NCBI GenBank assembly: GCA_030066015.1
Contig: JASJCL010000003.1
Span: forward strand, 52,664-116,663
Reading direction: 5' to 3'
Length of the DNA stretch: 64,000 bases
DNA from: Desulfosarcinaceae bacterium
GTDB lineage: Bacteria > Desulfobacterota > Desulfobacteria > Desulfobacterales > Desulfosarcinaceae
The notes beneath the pieces were generated by a model that saw nothing but the letters and a program-made list of their open reading frames with translations, searched no databases and was not told the origin of the DNA. Made by a program: the position numbers and the translations under genes. This document shows, piece by piece, positions 27,298-35,981 of this stretch (positions within the stretch are counted from its first letter, which is position 1; every line of letters starts with the position of its first letter).

Positions 27298-27999
27298 TCA
27301 GGAGATGCGGGATTGCGACTCTGTGCGTGGGCGTCGGCAGGGGCACCCATCGCGCATGCCCGGGTGGGAGATACGAGCGCCGCCCACCGATCGCCGCATC
27401 ACCTCCAGGTTAAGGCGGTTTGGCTTCTGGCGGGTGATGAGCATCCGTTGCTCCTTCATGAATCGATCGTGGGGAATGTAGCAGTGCAGGGCCAACCCGA
27501 CCCGATCGTGCCGATGGTGGACCACATCGCCGGCCACCTCCAGATACTCGCCGTCACTGAAACGTATTCGGCCAAACAGCGTTCCCGTCAGGGGTAGCAG
27601 ACCATCATGATGAAAACCCAGCCCCGTTTCCGATAGGTCATAGATGACCAATTCATGCTCAAGGGGATGATGGAATGGTGCCTGGAGAACCTCCAGCGTT
27701 GGTCGTGATCCGGGCGGATAGATCAGACGATAGGCATCCCGCATGTCACGGGGACCGTCCTCCCCGCGATCGCTGACCTGCGATTTGGGGCGCGTGATGT
27801 CGTTCTGGTGGAGGGAGTGGCGATGGGCGTAGAGGTATTTGACCACTTCGAAACAGCTAACCACCACCAAAATTGCCACCAAGGCGTGATAGTAGATTCG
27901 GAAATCACCTGAGATGTCGGGAAAACAGAAACTTTTGACGGCGACGATCAAAACGGTCATAAGGATCATCGCAATCGGATTCCACTGCTGTCGGGTCAT
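27298..27999 (-). CDS. PilZ-domain membrane protein
   Basis: 233 residues. Two hydrophobic segments (about 9-26 and 34-52) precede a PilZ-like domain with RDAYR, a possible RxxxR c-di-GMP contact, then YDLSETGLGF and DGEYLEVAGDVVHHRHDRVGLAL. C-di-GMP binding is likely but the first motif is degenerate. The last ~30 residues are basic and Cys-containing (GMRDGCPCRRPR). Confidence 0.75.
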   Translation of the reverse strand: MTRQQWNPIAMILMTVLIVAVKSFCFPDISGDFRIYYHALVAILVVVSCFEVVKYLYAHRHSLHQNDITRPKSQVSDRGEDGPRDMRDAYRLIYPPGSRPTLEVLQAPFHHPLEHELVIYDLSETGLGFHHDGLLPLTGTLFGRIRFSDGEYLEVAGDVVHHRHDRVGLALHCYIPHDRFMKEQRMLITRQKPNRLNLEVMRRSVGGARISHPGMRDGCPCRRPRTESQSRIS

Positions 28000-28260
28000 A
28001 TGGTCGCTGGCTCCAGGCGGTACTCGAAACCTTGTGGTCAGAATCTCATTGCTTGCTTCGGCCGCTTTAGCGTTAACTTTAGGTCACTAATTCAATTATT
28101 TACAGGACACTTTTTTCATGCCGTGGCAGTGGTGCATGCGCCACTTGCTGACAACGCCGCCAATAGACGCTTGCCTTGTGTCGAAACATGAATAAGATAA
28201 CGATGTTTTCAATGCATGCGGCGAACGGCGGCGTGAAATCGGTACAAGAGCAGAGGCGGT

Positions 28261-29139
28261 ATGGAACAAAAAGACTACTATCAGGTTCTGGGTGTTCAGA
28301 AAAGTGCAAGTCAACAGGAGATCAAGGAAGCGTATCGCGATCTGGCGCTGCGATACCACCCCGATCGCAATTCTGACAGCCAGGTGAGTGCCGATCGGAT
28401 GAAGGGGATCAATGAAGCCTATGCTGTCCTATCCGATCATGTGAAACGCAAAGATTACGATCTACTGCGTGATCAATTGGGCGCTTCCGCCCATGGCCAA
28501 TTCCGTCAGACCTACAGCGATCAAGACATATTCCGTGGCAGCGATGTTCAGCAAATATTCGAAGAGGTTGCCCGCTCCTTTGGATTGAGGGGTTTTGACG
28601 AAATTTTCAAGGAGATACACGGCGCTGGCCGTGGCAATTTAAGGGGCGGATTTGGTTTCAAGCAAGGCGGTTTCAGAGGCTGTGGGTTTACCTTCCTGGG
28701 CAGCTTCAGTGAGGCCGGTCGCCGGTTCGGCCGGCGTCATGGTCGGCGAGACGCAGGAGCCGGTCGATGGCGAAGTTTCAAACCAGCCGGTTTGGGGGGG
28801 GGTGGTTTCGACCCCGGTCGACTCCTCGACAGCGTGCGCCGTGCGTTCACCGCGATGCTTCCCATGCGAGACGGGGGGCATGCCCACGACACCATTGTCC
28901 TCACGCCCGAGTTGGCCCGCACCGGTGGACCCTATGCCTACTTGGCACCCCACACCAAGAAGAAGCTGATCGTAAAGATTCCGCCCAATGTTCGTGCGGG
29001 GCAAATGATCCGTTTGGCCGGCATGGGCAAGCAGGGGCAAAACGGTGGCCGCAGTGGCGATCTCTATCTGCAGGTTCGCATCAAATCGTCCCTCATGGAA
29101 CGTTTAAAACGTGGCCTGAGCCGATCCATCAAACGCTGA
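28261..29139 (+). CDS. DnaJ-like co-chaperone without zinc finger
   Basis: 292 residues. The J domain has YYQVLGVQKSASQQEIKEAYR and HPD at residues 33-35. A Gly/Arg/Phe-rich linker (about 110-190) follows, then a single DnaJ C-terminal beta-domain (HDTIVLTPELARTGG, LIVKIPPNVRAGQMIRLAGMG, GDLYLQVRI). The Cys-rich zinc domain is absent and only one C-terminal domain is kept, so it is shorter than CbpA. It should stimulate a DnaK-type Hsp70. Confidence 0.88.
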   Translation: MEQKDYYQVLGVQKSASQQEIKEAYRDLALRYHPDRNSDSQVSADRMKGINEAYAVLSDHVKRKDYDLLRDQLGASAHGQFRQTYSDQDIFRGSDVQQIFEEVARSFGLRGFDEIFKEIHGAGRGNLRGGFGFKQGGFRGCGFTFLGSFSEAGRRFGRRHGRRDAGAGRWRSFKPAGLGGGGFDPGRLLDSVRRAFTAMLPMRDGGHAHDTIVLTPELARTGGPYAYLAPHTKKKLIVKIPPNVRAGQMIRLAGMGKQGQNGGRSGDLYLQVRIKSSLMERLKRGLSRSIKR

Positions 29140-29164
29140 TGAGGACCTAAGTACCAAGCTTTTG

Positions 29165-29194
29165 TTGACAATTCGAAAGCCGGGACTCTATTTT
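29165..29194 (+). promoter_or_regulatory. Sigma-70-like promoter upstream of hpf
   Basis: TTGACA (29165-29170), an 18-base spacer and TATTTT (29189-29194). It would give a leader of about 160 bases before the HPF start. Confidence 0.5.
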
Positions 29195-29359
29195 AAAATT
29201 AGGGTTTCCGAGCGCCTGACCGTGTGCCGTTTAGTGTAATTTCGTCCGAAATCGGTCGGCATGAGACGGTTCAGCGGCACGCCCTTTCCGCTCATCGTTC
29301 GGCCGTCCCCAATAACGGGATGGAGAAGGCCATCCCCATCAATATCAGGAGGTTATTAT

Positions 29360-29653
29360 ATGCAGCTATCGGTGACTTTTAAAAATCTGGACTCGTCGGA
29401 TTTTTACAGACGCTACCTCCAAGAGAAATTGGACCGGTTCGACAAGTACCTATACAACCCGGGTACTGCCGACGTCGTCCTTCGGTCCGAGAAGCTTCGT
29501 CGCATTGCAGAGATCAGCCTCAGCGGTGACAAGCTCGGCATTCACGCCAAGGAGGAACATACCGATATGCAGGCGGCCATAGACCTCGTTCTGGACAAGG
29601 TTAAGAAACAGATCGTCAAAGGGAAGGAGAAGCTTCAGAGCCATCGCGGTTAG
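29360..29653 (+). CDS. hpf: Ribosome hibernation-promoting factor, short form
   Basis: 97 residues from ATG 29360, preceded by an AGGAGG; the longer frame from 29261 has non-coding character. The pattern MQLSVTFKNLDSSDFYRRYL, EKLDRFDKY and AAIDLVLDKVKKQIVKGKEK is that of the short HPF/YfiA domain, which inactivates or dimerises ribosomes in stationary phase. It lacks the C-terminal extension of long HPF. A strong terminator follows. Confidence 0.9.
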   Translation: MQLSVTFKNLDSSDFYRRYLQEKLDRFDKYLYNPGTADVVLRSEKLRRIAEISLSGDKLGIHAKEEHTDMQAAIDLVLDKVKKQIVKGKEKLQSHRG

Positions 29654-29688
29654 TTACGCAATCCCCATTCCCCTCCAAGATACGAACC

Positions 29689-29725
29689 TGCCCGCTGGAC
29701 CTATCCCTTGCCAGCGGGCATTTTT
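29689..29725 (+). terminator. Rho-independent terminator after hpf
   Basis: The stem TGCCCGCTGG (29689-29698)/CCAGCGGGCA (29711-29720) is perfect over 10 bp and is followed directly by TTTTTG. Confidence 0.9.
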
Positions 29726-29894
29726 GTTGTCCAGACCCCAAGTAAACAGGCATGAATACTGCATTTATCCGCGGCCAGTCATTCGCGCGTGTTCGGCAAT
29801 TCGCGGATAACCATCGGTGGTCTGTCCTTTCCTGGAAAAGGAGTGATGCTCCCAAATCGCCGGCAGCAACTAACTACCCGCTATGGAGACCCAC

Positions 29895-30317
29895 ATGGAA
29901 ATTCGTTTCGGAGACCAACAGACATCGGAGTTTGATCCGGAGCTCTACGTCAAAATTTTGATCGCCATCGCCAAGGCGGATCCCAACAACGGGCGTCCCG
30001 AATTTGCCTTCATCGGCCGCCAGTCGCTTGCCCTGGGCGTCGATTTCGGTCACTGGGTCAAGCGGATCGACAAGGGATTTGCCATAGAGACCACGAAGGT
30101 CTCACGGGCAACGGCCTTGGCGGTTCTCAGGGACTGCATCCACCTCGCCTCCATGGACCGCAACTTCACGCTCGCCGAAAAGGAGCGCGTATACACCTAC
30201 GCTGCCAAACTCGATGTGCCACGCTCCGATTTGGATCATCTTGAGCGTTGGGTGGCGGACTGCCGGACATTGGAGAGCCGGTGGGAAGCGCTGATCGGCG
30301 ACGATTCCCACCCTTGA
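29895..30317 (+). CDS. TerB-like small acidic helical protein
   Basis: 140 residues from ATG 29895, chosen over ATG 29883 because GGAG at 29885-29888 is correctly spaced. The pattern FDPELYVKILIAIAKADPNNGRPEFAFI, ASMDRNFTLAEKERVYTYAAKL, resembles TerB/DjlA-type helical domains thought to bind divalent metal. The identification is tentative. Confidence 0.65.
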   Translation: MEIRFGDQQTSEFDPELYVKILIAIAKADPNNGRPEFAFIGRQSLALGVDFGHWVKRIDKGFAIETTKVSRATALAVLRDCIHLASMDRNFTLAEKERVYTYAAKLDVPRSDLDHLERWVADCRTLESRWEALIGDDSHP

Positions 30318-30392
30318 GGCTTCCCCTTCGATGGGTCAGCTCCTTGCGACCTTCGCCATTCGCCCCGCCTGCACTGATGCCCCAGGGGGAGC

Positions 30393-31430
30393 ATGACGCC
30401 TGACGCGCTTTTCACACCTTTAGAGACCGGTTGGCGGCAGATCGTCGCCACCATTGAGGGGCCGTATGGGCCTGCCCTGGCACTGGGGATTTTCTTCGGT
30501 GCCAGCTTACTGCTGCTGTGGCGACTTGAAGCCCTCCAGCGCCAGGGTCTCGAGGGTACCGCCCTGGGGACCCTGGTGATGCCCTATTGCTCCGGACTCC
30601 CCAATCTGATTTTTGCGGTGGTGATGATCGGCACCCCTCAGGGGGGTGGCGTGATTCTGGAAAACTGCCTGGTGAACAACGTCACGAACTACACCTTGCT
30701 ATTGGGTCTCCCGGCCCTTGTCTGGCCCCTCGAAATCCTCCCTGGACCCACGGCCCGCGGCAAACCTCGCAAACCCAGTGTGGCCCAGCGCATCAATCGC
30801 CTTTCCCTCCTCCTTACGCTCGCTGCGGGCCTCTTTTTCGCCGGCAGCCTGTGGGCCTTGGGACGGGATGGTCAGCTCAATCTCGGTGACGGTATCGTGC
30901 TGGCAGGTGTATTTCTCTTCTGGCAGGTGTTCCACCTCTATGACGTGAGCAAGACCAATCTTCGCCAGAAGCGTGCCTTTACCTGGCGCATGGGCGGCGA
31001 TATCGCGCTTATCCTTTTGGCGGGATATGGCATCTACATCAGTATCGATACCCTGGTCGCATGGGTCTTGGTCCAGGAGAGCCAGGCCTGGCTAAACATG
31101 ACCACACTGGGCTGGGTCAGTGGTTTCCTCATGGTGCTGCCCAATGCGCTGCTCGCCTTTTATTATGCCCATACACGCCGTGCGGATGTGGTCTACAGCT
31201 CTCAGATCGGCGATGGCCACATCTGCATTCCCATGTGCTTGGGGATTTTCGCCCTGTTCAACGGTGTGACCGTCTCTGCCAGCGCCTACTTGGGTGTCGC
31301 CTTGCTCATGGGCGCCATTGGGCTTCATCTGGTGGTGGTCGGCTTCATCGGCCGGTTGGCCCGCCCGCTGGGGGCAGTTCTGGTGGCTGCCTATGGCGTC
31401 TTCCTGTATCAGGGCCTGCTGGGCACCTAG
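30393..31430 (+). CDS. CaCA-superfamily (Na+/Ca2+ exchanger-like) membrane protein with altered ion site
   Basis: 345 residues, about ten membrane helices in two halves around a basic central loop (about residues 120-140). Each half has a CaCA alpha-repeat-like segment: LVMPYCSGLPNLIFAVVM with LENCLVNNVTNYTLLLGL, and SGFLMVLPNALLAFYYAH with SSQIGDGHICIPMCLGIF. In characterised exchangers the LPE Glu of both repeats coordinates calcium; here both read LPN. A GGGGGAG site precedes the ATG. The ion transported is unknown. Confidence 0.72.
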   Translation: MTPDALFTPLETGWRQIVATIEGPYGPALALGIFFGASLLLLWRLEALQRQGLEGTALGTLVMPYCSGLPNLIFAVVMIGTPQGGGVILENCLVNNVTNYTLLLGLPALVWPLEILPGPTARGKPRKPSVAQRINRLSLLLTLAAGLFFAGSLWALGRDGQLNLGDGIVLAGVFLFWQVFHLYDVSKTNLRQKRAFTWRMGGDIALILLAGYGIYISIDTLVAWVLVQESQAWLNMTTLGWVSGFLMVLPNALLAFYYAHTRRADVVYSSQIGDGHICIPMCLGIFALFNGVTVSASAYLGVALLMGAIGLHLVVVGFIGRLARPLGAVLVAAYGVFLYQGLLGT

Positions 31431-31466
31431 CCTGAACGATCGGCACGCCATTTCCATTTTTGGATT

Positions 31467-31898
31467 TCAGGGGCGGATGAGGTGACGCAAGTGGGGCAGA
31501 TCGAGGCTTTCGGCCTTGACCCTCCAGCTGCCATCACCGCTGCGATCACCCAGCAAACGACCAGTCTGCAGAAATCTTAGCACACCGATCTCCGTCAGGT
31601 AGGTACGCCGACAGAACTCCTCCACCGAGAAATCCATTGCACGGGAAGCGGCGATTTCATCCGCAGTGGGCGCATCACTCGTCGCGGCTCTGGATGCGAC
31701 TGATGGTGTCGGCGCGTCGCTGGAGGTGGCTGCTGCGGGCAGCTCGGAAGGTGCAATGAACCATCGATTGCCAATCTTGCTGCCGCGCAATTTGCCGCTA
31801 CGCAGCCATTTCTGGACGGTCGCCATCGATTTCCCAGTACGTTGAGCGACCTCCTTGGTTGTCAGGAGATTTTCTGGCGGTTTATTGGGATTCGTCAT
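31467..31898 (-). CDS. Regulator with two excisionase/MerR-type DNA-binding domains
   Basis: 143 residues. The first domain reads LLTTKEVAQRTGKSMATVQKWLRSGKLRGSKIGNRWFI, a textbook HTH_17. After an Ala/Ser/Thr/Pro linker (about 55-85), a second copy follows: FSVEEFCRRTYLTEIGVLRF, QTGRLLGDRSGDGSWRVKAESL. Both have the helix-turn-helix plus wing pattern. AAAGGAG lies upstream of ATG. Target unknown. Confidence 0.8.
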   Translation of the reverse strand: MTNPNKPPENLLTTKEVAQRTGKSMATVQKWLRSGKLRGSKIGNRWFIAPSELPAAATSSDAPTPSVASRAATSDAPTADEIAASRAMDFSVEEFCRRTYLTEIGVLRFLQTGRLLGDRSGDGSWRVKAESLDLPHLRHLIRP

Positions 31899-32313
31899 GG
31901 CAAGGCGGCTCCTTTCCCCAAAGGCCTCGTTCCCGATACCGCCCAGGATCAGCCGTCGGCCGAAGGGAGGATCTTGTGACGATGCGACATGGTATCGGGC
32001 GGTATGGTTTCAGGTTCACCATAGGATGGATCACAGGAAGCGTTCTGCGGGTAGCACTTACCATTAAAGCCGGAAACATGTAAATCCCCGACCGATCCCG
32101 TCCATCGGATGCCGATTGCCCGAAACGCCGCCAACCGCCTGTTCGGTGCTGCCTTCCGCCATTTGACAGCACCGCGCTGCGCCGTTACCTTAAGTGGCGT
32201 TTCAGCCTGTCTTCTGTGCAGGCACGCGGCTGGGTTCCAGCCGTCATCCGCCTCCCCATACGGCGCCCCTAATTTCCGCGACATCCTCACCATTCTCGCC
32301 AAAGGAGATCCCA
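31899..32313. other. Intergenic region, no gene seen
   Basis: This is a divergent promoter region between the HTH regulator and the quinone oxidoreductase. Frames on both strands lack family features. I see no clear hairpin or riboswitch. Confidence 0.5.
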
Positions 32314-33291
32314 ATGAACCAAGCGATTCGTATCCACGCAACAGGCGGACCCGAGGCAATGGTCTGGGAGAGCGTCCCGCTCGATTCACCTGGGCCTGGA
32401 GAGGTCTTGGTCCGCCACGAGGCCATTGGCCTCAACTTTATCGATGTCTACCACCGTACGGGCCTCTATCCGCTGCCGCAACTGCCCGCGGTACTTGGGC
32501 TGGAAGCGGCCGGCGAGATCGAAGCGCTGGCAGAGGATGTCACGGATCTGGCTGTCGGCGATCGCGTCGCCTACGCAGGAGCGCCGGCGGGGGCCTATAG
32601 TCAACGACGCTGCATCCCTGCCCATCGGCTGGTGAAGCTGCCCGACGACATCGATTATCCGCACGCCGCGGCCATGATGCTAAAGGGAATGACCGCGCGG
32701 TATCTGCTCCGCGGGTGTTTCCCGGTCTCCGCCGGCGATACCATCCTCATCCATGCGGCCGCCGGTGGGGTGGGCACACTGGTCTGCCAATGGGCACGCC
32801 ACTTGGGCGCCACCGTGATCGGTACGGTTGGGTCGCCCCAAAAAGCCGATCTGGCCGCGGCAGCCGGCTGCCATTTTCCCATCGACTACGTGAGGGAGGA
32901 TTTCCAGCGGCGCGCTTTGGAGATTACCGACGGTCGCGGTGTGGATGTGGTGTATGACTCCGTGGGGCAGGCCACCTTCGACAAGTCTCTGGCCTGCCTG
33001 CGACCTTTCGGCACCCTGGTTTCCTTTGGTCAGTCCAGCGGAAGTGTGCCCCCTTTTGACTTGGGACGATTGGCTGCACAGGGATCGGTATTCCTTACCC
33101 GGCCCTCACTGCTCACCTACACGGCCGAACGAGACGATTTGCTGGCACATGCAGCGGATCTCTTCAACGTGGTCTCAGAAGGGGTCGTCAAGATAGGGGT
33201 GAACCGCACCTATCCCCTGAAGGAAGCCGCCCAGGCCCACCGTGATCTCGAAGACCGCCTCACTACAGGGGCAACCATATTGCTGCCATGA
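32314..33291 (+). CDS. NADPH:quinone oxidoreductase (zeta-crystallin type, MDR family)
   Basis: 325 residues from ATG 32314 (AAAGGAGATCCCA upstream); the longer frame from 32194 lacks support. Features: GLNFIDVYHRTGLYPLP, GLEAAGEIEALAEDV, the cofactor loop HAAAGGVGTLVCQWARHLGATVIGTVGS and YDSVGQATFDKSLACLRPFG. There is no zinc site. It reduces quinones one electron at a time in characterised relatives. Confidence 0.9.
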   Translation: MNQAIRIHATGGPEAMVWESVPLDSPGPGEVLVRHEAIGLNFIDVYHRTGLYPLPQLPAVLGLEAAGEIEALAEDVTDLAVGDRVAYAGAPAGAYSQRRCIPAHRLVKLPDDIDYPHAAAMMLKGMTARYLLRGCFPVSAGDTILIHAAAGGVGTLVCQWARHLGATVIGTVGSPQKADLAAAAGCHFPIDYVREDFQRRALEITDGRGVDVVYDSVGQATFDKSLACLRPFGTLVSFGQSSGSVPPFDLGRLAAQGSVFLTRPSLLTYTAERDDLLAHAADLFNVVSEGVVKIGVNRTYPLKEAAQAHRDLEDRLTTGATILLP

Positions 33292-33625
33292 CTCGAGGAG
33301 CGCACAAAAAAAGCGGGCTGTCGTCAAATCGACAGCCCGCCGTAGGCTTTGCTTCTGTCCGCCGGATCACCGGCTGCGGGAGGATGGGTGAGGCGACCCG
33401 GCCGACACTTGCACTTACACCACAAGGCGGGCCAAATTGCGGAGAACTGCTTTAGGAGGATCGCAGCCATCTGACAAATAGAGTAATCACCTTTTGTGCG
33501 ATGACCAGTCCCAAGTCAAAAAAAATACGCTCTGTCCAGCAGGGCCCCACAGGCGCATCGCACCGCTTCCGGCGCAAACCCGAAACCGGTAGTCGTGCCG
33601 GAGTGACATTTATATTGGGGGAGCG
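33292..33625. other. Intergenic region containing a leftward-type hairpin
   Basis: No protein gene is visible apart from shadows. The left end holds the hairpin at 33304-33340. The rest has a few A-runs and no further structure that I can name. Confidence 0.45.
33304..33340 (-). terminator. Strong hairpin whose T-run lies on the minus strand
   Basis: GCGGGCTGTCG (33313-33323) pairs perfectly with CGACAGCCCGC (33330-33340) around TCAAAT. Seven A residues precede it on the plus strand, so reading leftward it ends in T7, a textbook terminator. Rightward, after qor, the tail is only CGTAGGCTTTGC. Confidence 0.7.
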
Positions 33626-34786
33626 ATGTCTCGCGATATACCAAAATCCCTTGTCGATGGCGACCGGCGGCGTCTATTGGGGCGAGGACTCGGTGCGCTT
33701 TTGACCTTTGCCGGCATTCTTCTGGGCGCCGGTTGCACAAGGCCATCCAGCAGCATTTCGGTCCCCAGTGCCGATCAGACAACAGATAGGATGACGACCT
33801 CACTCGCGGATCCATTGCTCAGCCAGATGAGTATTCGGTCCTATGCCGAACGCCGTCTGCACCACATGGATGGCGGTTACCGCAATCCCTTCAACCCGAA
33901 TCAGCGTCGCGGGCTCTGGCGGTTTCTGAAGTGGCGCTTGTTTTCCGAGAATGCGTTTCGCTCCCAATACCAGGATGAGACGGTGCGTCCCGTGACCCTG
34001 GAGCACTTGGATGGTGCGCCTCCCGCTACCCCGGACATCACCTACCTCAATCACGCATCGGTTTTCCTGCGGGACGGCCATCACAGCCTCCTGCTGGATC
34101 CGGTCTTCAACGGCATATCGAGCTTCATACGGAACTATACGCCGCTGACGTCGGTACCGCCGTCACTGCGCAGACCCGATGTGGTTCTCGTTAGCCACGG
34201 TCACTACGATCATCTGGACACCGATTCATTGGCCATGCTGGATCCCGCAACCCCAGTGGTGGCGCCCCTCGGCTACGGCCCGCTTTTCGCTGAACTGGGG
34301 CTTGTTGATCTGACTAGCCTGGATTGGTACGAGACCTGCGAGGTCGCCGGCTGGCGCATCACCTGTCTGCCGGCCCATCACTGGACCATGCGCAATCCGA
34401 TCGTCGGTCCCAATCGGTCCCTTTGGAGCGGCTTTAAAATTGAGAGTCCCAGCGGCTATCGGATATACCTGAGCGGTGACACGGCCTATTTCAACGGCTA
34501 TGACCAACTCGCAGAACTGGGCCCTTTCGATCTGGCCGTTTTCAACTTGGGCGCATACGAACCTCGTTGGTTTATGCGCCACAGCCATCTCGATCCAGCC
34601 GAGTGCGTCACCGCCTATGGGCAACTCGGCGCGCGCTGGCTGCTACCCATTCACTGGGGCAGCTTCCGGCTGGGGGACGAGCCCGTTTTCCTGCCGCCGT
34701 TAGCCCTTGAGGAGGAGATGGCGGCAAGAAGCCTCGCGGAGCGTCTGGTGGTTCTGCCACAAGGCGCTGCGTGGAAGTTGACTTGA
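33626..34786 (+). CDS. MBL-fold metal-dependent hydrolase lipoprotein (NAPE-PLD-like)
   Basis: 386 residues. A signal with lipobox LLGAGC suggests a lipoprotein. The metallo-beta-lactamase fold shows SHGHYDHLDT, PAHHW, YLSGDT and PIHWGSF. YLNHASVFLRDG and LDPVFN are typical of the N-acyl-phosphatidylethanolamine phospholipase D-like branch. It may cleave phospholipid-like substrates in the envelope, though the activity of bacterial members is poorly known. Confidence 0.85.
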   Translation: MSRDIPKSLVDGDRRRLLGRGLGALLTFAGILLGAGCTRPSSSISVPSADQTTDRMTTSLADPLLSQMSIRSYAERRLHHMDGGYRNPFNPNQRRGLWRFLKWRLFSENAFRSQYQDETVRPVTLEHLDGAPPATPDITYLNHASVFLRDGHHSLLLDPVFNGISSFIRNYTPLTSVPPSLRRPDVVLVSHGHYDHLDTDSLAMLDPATPVVAPLGYGPLFAELGLVDLTSLDWYETCEVAGWRITCLPAHHWTMRNPIVGPNRSLWSGFKIESPSGYRIYLSGDTAYFNGYDQLAELGPFDLAVFNLGAYEPRWFMRHSHLDPAECVTAYGQLGARWLLPIHWGSFRLGDEPVFLPPLALEEEMAARSLAERLVVLPQGAAWKLT

Positions 34787-35033
34787 GTCGCCGCGGTGTA
34801 AGGCGCCGTCGGTAGATCGGCCGCTTTGCGAACGCCTCTCTATTCGGGTGATCAGCAGCGGTTTGACAGCCATTTGGGCACTGAGATACAGTGCTCAGCA
34901 ATCCGTTCCGAAGCGCCCATTCGCAGACCTGCCGCCTGCACCTCGCCAGCAGCGCCCACCGCGGCGGCATCCCTTAGAGCACCGCCTTACCGCTGCGCCC
35001 GCTTCGCGGGAGTCGCCATAAGGAATTGCGCGC

Positions 35034-35927
35034 ATGAGTGATTTGAAATTATTCCGGGTTGGGGATGCTCGAATCAAAGAGCTGGAGCGACGCACGGATG
35101 GGATTGAGAGATCCCTGCAGACCCTTATCGAGAGCAACCTGGAGACCCTATTGGGGGTTCGTCTGGTCGCCAGTGAATTTGCCCCTTCCGGTCTTGCCAC
35201 CGATCCCATAGATACCCTGGGAATCGATGAAAATCAGGCACCGGTAGTGGTCAAGTACAGGCGCACGCGCAACGAGAATGTGGTCACCCAGGGGCTGTAC
35301 TACTTGGACTGGCTCAACGACCACAAGGAACCCTTTGGTGCGTTGGCAGGCACCGCCCTGAAGCCGCAACCGGCCGCCGACCTCTACTGGCCAGCCCGGC
35401 GGCTGATTTGCATCGCTGGGGACTTCAACCGCTTCGATCGTCACGCGGCCGCCCAGATGCGGCGCAACATAGACCTGGTGGAGTACTGTCAGTTTGACAT
35501 CGGCTTTCTCATGCTGTCATTGACCGCCACCTATGCCGACCCGGCGGTAGGGATCTCTAGCGGTACAGACGCCGATTCGGCAACGGCCCGTTTGGAGGCC
35601 GCCCCCAAGGCGGTCTTCGACCTCTTTCAGGGCCTTCGGCACTTCGTCAAAGCCCTCGGTGACGATGTCCAGTGCCAAGCCCTCAAGGATCGCTTTGCGT
35701 TCCGGCGTATGAAGACCTTCGCCTGGGTGATCGTCCAGCCCGAGGAGAAGCAAATTCAGCTGCAGTTTCCCATGGAAGTGGCCGCACTGGCTCCCTCAAC
35801 GGATCCTCTGGCGGATGATCCCGAGCTGGCACCAACAACCATGGGTGGGCAGGCGTTGATCCTCCGGGAACCTGGTGATCTGGAGGGGGCCAAGGCCTTT
35901 CTGCAACGCAGTTATCAGCGGCACTGA
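35034..35927 (+). CDS. COG3586/DUF5655-like protein with a changed PD-(D/E)XK motif
   Basis: 297 residues. The N-terminal 110 residues match a nuclease-fold family: SLQTLIESNLETLLGVRLVASEF, then DTLGIDENQAPVVVKYRRTRNENVVTQGLYYLDWL. Relatives I recall read PVIIEYKR, whose Glu and Lys are the catalytic pair; here the strand is PVVVKYRR. The C-terminal half (about 190-250) looks like the DUF5655 helical part (ALKDRFAFRRMKTFAWVIVQP). Probably DNA-binding or inactive; function unknown. Confidence 0.72.
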   Translation: MSDLKLFRVGDARIKELERRTDGIERSLQTLIESNLETLLGVRLVASEFAPSGLATDPIDTLGIDENQAPVVVKYRRTRNENVVTQGLYYLDWLNDHKEPFGALAGTALKPQPAADLYWPARRLICIAGDFNRFDRHAAAQMRRNIDLVEYCQFDIGFLMLSLTATYADPAVGISSGTDADSATARLEAAPKAVFDLFQGLRHFVKALGDDVQCQALKDRFAFRRMKTFAWVIVQPEEKQIQLQFPMEVAALAPSTDPLADDPELAPTTMGGQALILREPGDLEGAKAFLQRSYQRH

Positions 35928-35981
35928 TCCTGGGTCAGCAACACCAGCCGCATCGACAGATGCAACGGAGGGTTCGTTCCC

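Noticed and set aside
33330..33420. Minus-strand GCAAAGCCTACGG resembling part of a c-di-GMP (GEMM) riboswitch
   Set aside because: The upstream GCAAACC/GAAA parts of the motif are missing and there is an insertion before GCAAAGCC, so it does not fit the consensus.
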